DNA from: Tsukamurella sp. TY48
Lineage (GTDB): Bacteria; Actinomycetota; Actinomycetes; Mycobacteriales; Mycobacteriaceae
Assembly (NCBI RefSeq): GCF_019656655.1
Contig: NZ_BPMV01000001.1
Span: forward strand, 1,550,001 to 1,614,000
Reading direction: 5' to 3'
DNA length: 64,000 nt
Shown here: piece by piece, positions 60,024 through 64,000 of the stretch
Position numbering within the stretch: position 1 is the first letter of the stretch
How the letters are laid out: each line of letters begins with the position of its first letter
Translations under genes and position numbers: made by a program
The notes under the pieces: model-generated
Database searches by the model: none
What the model was told of the DNA's origin: nothing
The model's input: the letters and a program-made list of their open reading frames with translations, nothing else

Positions 60024-61492
60024 CCCACCTGGCTCGTGCCGAAGACCCGGAGCTCGCGGTGGGCCACGCGGAAGTGGGCGCGCCTGTGCAGTTCTCCGGA
60101 TTCGCCGTCGTGCGCCACCCGGAAGGGCTCGTCGGATTCGATGGTGACCGTGGGGGTCTGCATCTCCCGATAGATCTTGGACGTCCGGATGCGGCCGCTC
60201 AGCCAGGACAACAGCAGGCGAGTACCGCCCCTGCGGTGGCCGTCCTCCAGGTACCGGACGTCGAGCAGCCCGTCGTCGAGCCGGCTCCTGCGGCCGGGCA
60301 CGAAACCCGGTGCGCCGTACATCGAGTTGCCGAGGAAGAAGAAGGAGACGGTGGTCGGACGGCCCTCGATCCGCACCCGGACCGGCGCGCTGCGCCGCAG
60401 CACCCGCAGGATCGCGCGCAGGGTGGCCGAGGGACGACCGATGCGGCGGCGCTGCAACCGGGAGCGGGTGCGTACGAACTCCGGGTAGGCGCCGATGCTC
60501 GCGGTGTTGAGCAGCAGCTTCTCGTCGTTCAGCCACACCGCGTCGACCCGGGTGACCCGCCCCCGGCGGATGAAATCGACGGCCGCGGAGACGGTATCGG
60601 CACCGATGTCCTTGGCGAAATGATTGAACGTGCCGGCGGGGAAGACGGCGAGCGGCGTGTCTGCGGCGATGGCGTGCGCGGCCACGGTGGCCACGGTCCC
60701 GTCTCCTCCCGCCACACCGAGGAACTCCGCACGGGAGGCGGCGTCGGCGGCCACGGCATCCACATCCGCGCCCGCGTCCAGCTCCACGATCTCGGCCGAC
60801 GGGAGCGCGGCGCGCAACTCCTGCGCGACACGCGTGCCCGTGCCGTCTCCCGACGCGGGGTTGAGGACGACCACCAGCCCCGCGCCGTCGGGATTCCGCC
60901 GGACCTGTTCCACCGCGGCGTCCGCCGTCACCGCGCACCCGTCGTCGACCGGCGGCACGAGCCGCGCCCCGGCCACGGCGATACCCGCACCGACGGCGAA
61001 TCCCGCGAGCACATCTGCGGGATAGTGTGCGCCGGTGGCCACCCGGGACAGTCCCACCGCGGCGGCGAGGCCGCCGAGAAGGTACCCGGCGCGGTGGTGT
61101 TCCAGCCCGACGCCCACGGCGAAGGCCGCGGCGCTCGCCGCGTGCCCGGACGGGAAGGAGTTGGACGTCGGCTGCCGCCGCGCCCGCTTGACCGGCACAC
61201 CGTCGAAGGCGGGCCGGGCGCGGGGATAGATCCGCTTGAGCCCCTGATTGACCACCAGGCTGGTGACGCCGAGCGTCAGCAGACCGCGCACGGCGCCCCG
61301 CCGCAGCGACAGCCCGCCCGTACTCATGCCCGCCGCGACGGCCATCCACAGCACCGAGTGATCGGCCGCTGCGGACAGAGGCCGCATGGTGAGGTCGAGC
61401 AGCGGACTCGGCGAATCGGCGACGGCGTCGAAGAGTCTCCCGTCGAGCTCGCTCAGCCCGCGACGCAGTGTGCGGGGCGCCCGTTCCACCAT
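60020..61492 (-). CDS. PAP2 phosphatase / diacylglycerol kinase-type fusion
   Basis: 490 residues. N-terminal PAP2 membrane phosphatase with its three motifs, KRIYPRARP, SFPSGHAAS and SRVATGAHYPADV, and several membrane helices. The C-terminal half is a DAGK/LCBK lipid kinase: VVVLNPASGDGT, GGDGTVATVA and FPAGTFNHFAKDIG. Both are predicted active. One protein thus carries a lipid phosphatase and a lipid kinase, an arrangement seen in actinobacteria. Its end overlaps the convergent protease gene by 4 bases. Confidence 0.92.
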   Translation of the reverse strand: MVERAPRTLRRGLSELDGRLFDAVADSPSPLLDLTMRPLSAAADHSVLWMAVAAGMSTGGLSLRRGAVRGLLTLGVTSLVVNQGLKRIYPRARPAFDGVPVKRARRQPTSNSFPSGHAASAAAFAVGVGLEHHRAGYLLGGLAAAVGLSRVATGAHYPADVLAGFAVGAGIAVAGARLVPPVDDGCAVTADAAVEQVRRNPDGAGLVVVLNPASGDGTGTRVAQELRAALPSAEIVELDAGADVDAVAADAASRAEFLGVAGGDGTVATVAAHAIAADTPLAVFPAGTFNHFAKDIGADTVSAAVDFIRRGRVTRVDAVWLNDEKLLLNTASIGAYPEFVRTRSRLQRRRIGRPSATLRAILRVLRRSAPVRVRIEGRPTTVSFFFLGNSMYGAPGFVPGRRSRLDDGLLDVRYLEDGHRRGGTRLLLSWLSGRIRTSKIYREMQTPTVTIESDEPFRVAHDGESGELHRRAHFRVAHRELRVFGTSQVG

Positions 61493-61498
61493 GGCTCG

Positions 61499-61504
61499 AC
61501 GCTA
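61499..61504 (-). promoter_or_regulatory. -10 box TAGCGT for the PAP2-kinase gene
   Basis: TAGCGT (minus strand) ends 6 bases before the ATG at 61492, without a ribosome site. Confidence 0.5.
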
Positions 61505-61532
61505 CTCCCGCGGCCGGACCGGCCGCCCCCGG

Positions 61533-62423
61533 TCACCGCAGATGCACCGCGGCCGCGGCGTGAATCGCATCGGCCAGCCGCCCGGTGGCGCGGGTGTGCA
61601 ATCGCCAGGACTGCCAGTACAACTTCACGTCCACGGGACGGTCACCCACGCGCACGAGATCGCCCCGGTCGAGGGCGTCGCCGAGCTGCGCCTCGGGGAG
61701 GCTGCCCCAGCCGAGGCCGACCCGCACGGCGTGGGCGAATCCCTCCGACGACGGGATCCGCTGCGCGGGTGGGTAGTCCGTGGCTCCCGGTTCGGCGGTC
61801 ACCCCGTGCCAACGGAGTACCCGGTTCTGCAGATCATCCTTGCGCAGGTCGAACTGCACCACCGGCATCTCGCGCCAGCGCCATCGGCCCCCACGTTGCC
61901 ATCGCACCGCGAACTCGGGTGTGCACACCGGCAGGTAACGCATGAAGCCGAGATACTCCACCGCACAGCCCTGGACCGGCTCGGGATCGGTGGTGACGGC
62001 ACCGAGCACCGTTCCGGCCCGGAGCAGATCGGCGGTGTGGTGCTCGTCGTCGACCTGCAGGCGCAGCTGCGTGCCGTCGTCCCAGCCGGCGACCGCCGCG
62101 ATCACCTCGCCGAACCAGGTGGCCAGCGAATCGGCGTTGACACCCACGTCCAGCCGGGCGGCTCCACTGCCGCCGGCGAGCCGGCCGAGCGCGTCGGCCT
62201 CCAGGGTGGCGACGCCGCGTGCCAACCCGAGCAGGATGCTGCCCTGATCGGTGGGCAGGCACGGCCCCTCCCGCGTGACGACCACGTGCCCCACCTGCTG
62301 TTCCAGCGCGCGGATGCGCTGGCTGACCGCGGATTGCGTGATCCGCAGCCGGGACGCGGCGGCGCCGAAGCTCTGTTCCTCGACCACGGCGACGAGCGTC
62401 GCCAGGTGCTGCCCGTTCAGCAT
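61533..62423 (-). CDS. lysG: LysR-family regulator LysG/ArgP
   Basis: 296 residues. HTH at about 15-45 (ASRLRITQSAVSQRIRALEQQVG) and a LysR effector domain of ArgP/LysG type. It is divergent from the LysE-type exporter with 71 bases between, the classic arrangement in which LysG with lysine or arginine turns on lysE. TAGAAT on the minus strand ends 6 bases before its ATG. Confidence 0.92.
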   Translation of the reverse strand: MLNGQHLATLVAVVEEQSFGAAASRLRITQSAVSQRIRALEQQVGHVVVTREGPCLPTDQGSILLGLARGVATLEADALGRLAGGSGAARLDVGVNADSLATWFGEVIAAVAGWDDGTQLRLQVDDEHHTADLLRAGTVLGAVTTDPEPVQGCAVEYLGFMRYLPVCTPEFAVRWQRGGRWRWREMPVVQFDLRKDDLQNRVLRWHGVTAEPGATDYPPAQRIPSSEGFAHAVRVGLGWGSLPEAQLGDALDRGDLVRVGDRPVDVKLYWQSWRLHTRATGRLADAIHAAAAVHLR

Positions 62424-62494
62424 GAAGTGATTCTAATGGGTCAGCAGTATCAAGCATTGGAACTTATCCCGGCGCCGGGCCTAGCGTCGGTGCC
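62424..62494. promoter_or_regulatory. lysG-lysE divergent promoter
   Basis: It holds a lysG -10 TAGAAT (minus strand, 62430-62435, 6 bases from the ATG) and a lysE -10 TAGCGT (62482-62487, 7 bases from the ATG). Both genes appear leaderless. The LysG site should lie in the A/T-rich centre; no clear T-N11-A dyad stands out. Confidence 0.6.
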
Positions 62495-63106
62495 ATGACC
62501 TCCGCACTCCTCGCCGGCCTCGGCCTCGGCCTGTCGCTGATCGTGGCGATCGGCGCACAGAACGCGTACATCCTCCAGGTGGCGGCGCGCGGACGGGGCA
62601 CCGCGGCGGTGGTGGCCGTCTGCATCGCCTCCGATGTCCTGCTGATCTGCGCCGGGGTCGCCGGCCTGGGCGCCGCAGTATCGGGCCGCCCCACCCTGCT
62701 GACCGTGGTCACGTGGGCGGGCGTGGTGGTGCTGATCGGCTACGGCCTTCGCTCGCTCTGGTCCGCGCGGCACACCGCCGGGCTCACCGCGGGCGGGCGG
62801 AGCGCGGCCTCGGTGGCCGCGGCGGTGACCGCCGCGCTGGCACTGACCTGGCTCAACCCGCACGTATACCTGGACACCGTGCTGCTCTTGGGATCGGCGT
62901 CCACGCGCTACGGCCCGGATCGCTGGTGGTTCGCCGCCGGTGCCGTGGTCGCCAGCATCGGCTGGTTCTGCCTGCTCGGCTTCGGTGCGCAGCGCCTGTC
63001 CGGCACACTCGGTCGGCCCGCAGTCTGGCGCGCACTGAACCTGGGCATCGGCATCCTCCTCCTGGTGCTCGCACTGCGGCTGGCGACGATGCCGCTCGGC
63101 GGCTGA
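62495..63106 (+). CDS. lysE: LysE/ArgO-family amino acid exporter
   Basis: 203 residues with about six membrane helices. The family marks are GAQNAYILQVAARG near the N-terminus and WLNPHVYLDTVLLLG in the middle. It exports basic amino acids (lysine, arginine) when they build up. The divergent LysG regulator supports this. Confidence 0.94.
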   Translation: MTSALLAGLGLGLSLIVAIGAQNAYILQVAARGRGTAAVVAVCIASDVLLICAGVAGLGAAVSGRPTLLTVVTWAGVVVLIGYGLRSLWSARHTAGLTAGGRSAASVAAAVTAALALTWLNPHVYLDTVLLLGSASTRYGPDRWWFAAGAVVASIGWFCLLGFGAQRLSGTLGRPAVWRALNLGIGILLLVLALRLATMPLGG

Positions 63107-63139
63107 CCGGCCCCGACTGCGGCGACGCCCCGCCGGACG

Positions 63140-63145
63140 TACCGT
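63140..63145 (+). promoter_or_regulatory. -10 box TACCGT for the NAD(P)-binding protein gene
   Basis: TACCGT ends 7 bases before the ATG at 63153; leaderless start likely. Confidence 0.45.
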
Positions 63146-63152
63146 GGTGGCC

Positions 63153-63803
63153 ATGGCACGGATCGCGATCATCGGCGGACACGGCAAAGTGGCACTTCTC
63201 CTTGCGGAAGTGCTGAGTTCACGCGGAGACGAGGTGACCTCGTGGATCCGCAACCCTCAGCACGCGGCCGATGTGACCGCCACCGGCGCGACGCCACTGG
63301 TGCTCGACGTCGAGAACGCCTCCCGCGACGAGATCGCGACGGCACTGCAGGGCAACGACGCGGTGGTCTTCTCCGCCGGGGCCGGCGGCGGGAATCCCGA
63401 TCGCACCTACGCCGTGGACCGGGATGCCGCGATCCGCTCGGTGCAGGCCGCCGAACAGGCCGGGGTGCGCCGCTACATCATGGTCTCCTACCTCGGGGCG
63501 GCCCCGGATCACGGTGTCCCCGAATCGGACCCGTTCTTCCACTACGCCGAGGCCAAGGCCGCCGCCGATGTCGCGGTGCGCGCCTCCGATCTGGACTGGA
63601 CGGTGCTGATGCCCGGCCGGCTCACCGCGGACGAGGCCTCGGGGCGGGTCGATCCGGCCGCGGTGCGCTCGGCCGACAATCCCGGCACCTCCCGCGCGAA
63701 CGTCGCCCTGGTGGCGGCGGACGCCCTGGACCGTCCGGACACCGTCGGCCGGGACCTGCCGTTCACGGACGGCACCGTGACGATCGACGAAGCCTGGCGG
63801 TAG
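63153..63803 (+). CDS. Atypical SDR / NAD(P)H-binding protein
   Basis: 216 residues. The Rossmann motif is RIAIIGGHGKVALLLAEVL (GGxGxV type), followed by FSAGAGGGNP and YIMVSYLGA strands. This fits the NmrA-like atypical short-chain dehydrogenases related to YwnB/biliverdin-reductase-B-type proteins. The active-site Tyr-x3-Lys is present as YAEAK. Substrate unknown. The ATG at 63153 fits the -10 box; a start three codons up is possible. Confidence 0.85.
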   Translation: MARIAIIGGHGKVALLLAEVLSSRGDEVTSWIRNPQHAADVTATGATPLVLDVENASRDEIATALQGNDAVVFSAGAGGGNPDRTYAVDRDAAIRSVQAAEQAGVRRYIMVSYLGAAPDHGVPESDPFFHYAEAKAAADVAVRASDLDWTVLMPGRLTADEASGRVDPAAVRSADNPGTSRANVALVAADALDRPDTVGRDLPFTDGTVTIDEAWR

Positions 63804-63815
63804 GCCACCACGACG

Positions 63816-63852
63816 AAGGGCCCGGCACCGTCGTGCGACGGTCCGGGCCCTT
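63816..63852. terminator. Bidirectional hairpin terminator
   Basis: AAGGGCCCGG-C-ACCGTCG pairs with CGACGGT-CCGGGCCCTT around TG, with one bulged base. It ends in AA/TT and lies between convergent genes. Confidence 0.75.
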
Positions 63853-63862
63853 GTCGGCGTGA

Positions 63863-64000
63863 TCAGTTGATCGCGGCCAGGATGTCCTGCACGCGGTCCT
63901 TGGCGTCGCCGAACAGCATCGCCGAGTTGGTGCGGAAGAACAGCGGGTTCTGCACGCCGGCGTAGCCGGAGGCCATCGACCGCTTGAAGACGATCACGTT
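63863..64000 (-). CDS. pntB: NAD(P) transhydrogenase subunit beta, C-terminal end (partial)
   Basis: Only the last 45 residues are in the window; the gene continues beyond the right edge. They read [20 protein letters not shown], then [15 protein letters not shown] and end DILAAIN, which is the strongly conserved C-terminus of PntB, the NADP(H)-binding domain III of the proton-translocating transhydrogenase in the inner membrane. Confidence 0.9.
   Translation of the reverse strand, partial: NVIVFKRSMASGYAGVQNPLFFRTNSAMLFGDAKDRVQDILAAIN

Noticed and set aside
1..64000. tRNA, rRNA, transposon or prophage genes
   Set aside because: I found no cloverleaf with a CCA end, no transposase or integrase, and no terminal repeats of an inserted element.

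Overview
The window reads as chromosomal DNA of a high-GC mycolic-acid actinobacterium (Mycobacteriales). A Tsukamurella-like genome is my best guess, inferred from the mix of mycobacterial-type genes (ESX/type VII secretion with PE, PPE and EspG, Ku/LigD, LysG/LysE, a DUF5313-like protein) with divergent sequences; the genus is not proven by anything here. Genes are densely packed. I see no tRNA, rRNA, insertion sequence, prophage or CRISPR array.

Layout. 1-2.4 kb: tail of an MFS transporter and a carboxylesterase. 2.4-5.2 kb: a secreted protein with four CxC repeats, then two small membrane or envelope proteins. 5.2-10 kb: fadB-fadA for fatty acid beta-oxidation on the minus strand, with a divergent regulator carrying two TetR DNA-binding domains. 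10-11.4 kb: a GlxA/AraC regulator and an isochorismatase-like hydrolase.

11.5-37.8 kb is the centre of the window: a minus-strand run of co-oriented genes encoding a full PE/PPE-type ESX secretion system. In transcription order: small helical protein, 1448-residue acidic protein with a repeated FGR-x-P motif, eccA, eccB, eccC, PE, PPE, EsxB-like, EsxA-like (WXG100), espG, EspI-like, eccD, mycP, eccE, a membrane Ser/Thr kinase with a FecB-like extracellular domain, a small coiled-coil protein and a nitroreductase. Several parts are non-canonical. The mycosin has lost all of its catalytic residues, the EspI-like protein has no P-loop lysine, the EsxB-like protein lacks the WXG motif, and the kinase carries a fused substrate-binding domain.

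38.2-64 kb is a mosaic of short units: ROK regulator, ABC-F ATPase, Fic enzyme, NUDIX plus AlkX/YcaQ-type DNA repair protein, L-serine dehydratase, a class III nucleotide cyclase, two MFS exporters, LysR/EamA, an alpha/beta hydrolase, a condensation-GNAT fusion, the divergent Ku/LigD end-joining pair, MarR/OhrR-type regulator, P1 peptidase, secreted trypsin-like protease, PAP2-DAG kinase, LysG/LysE and the 3' end of pntB. Many genes here show a -10 hexamer TAnnnT only 6-7 nt before the start codon, which suggests leaderless mRNAs.
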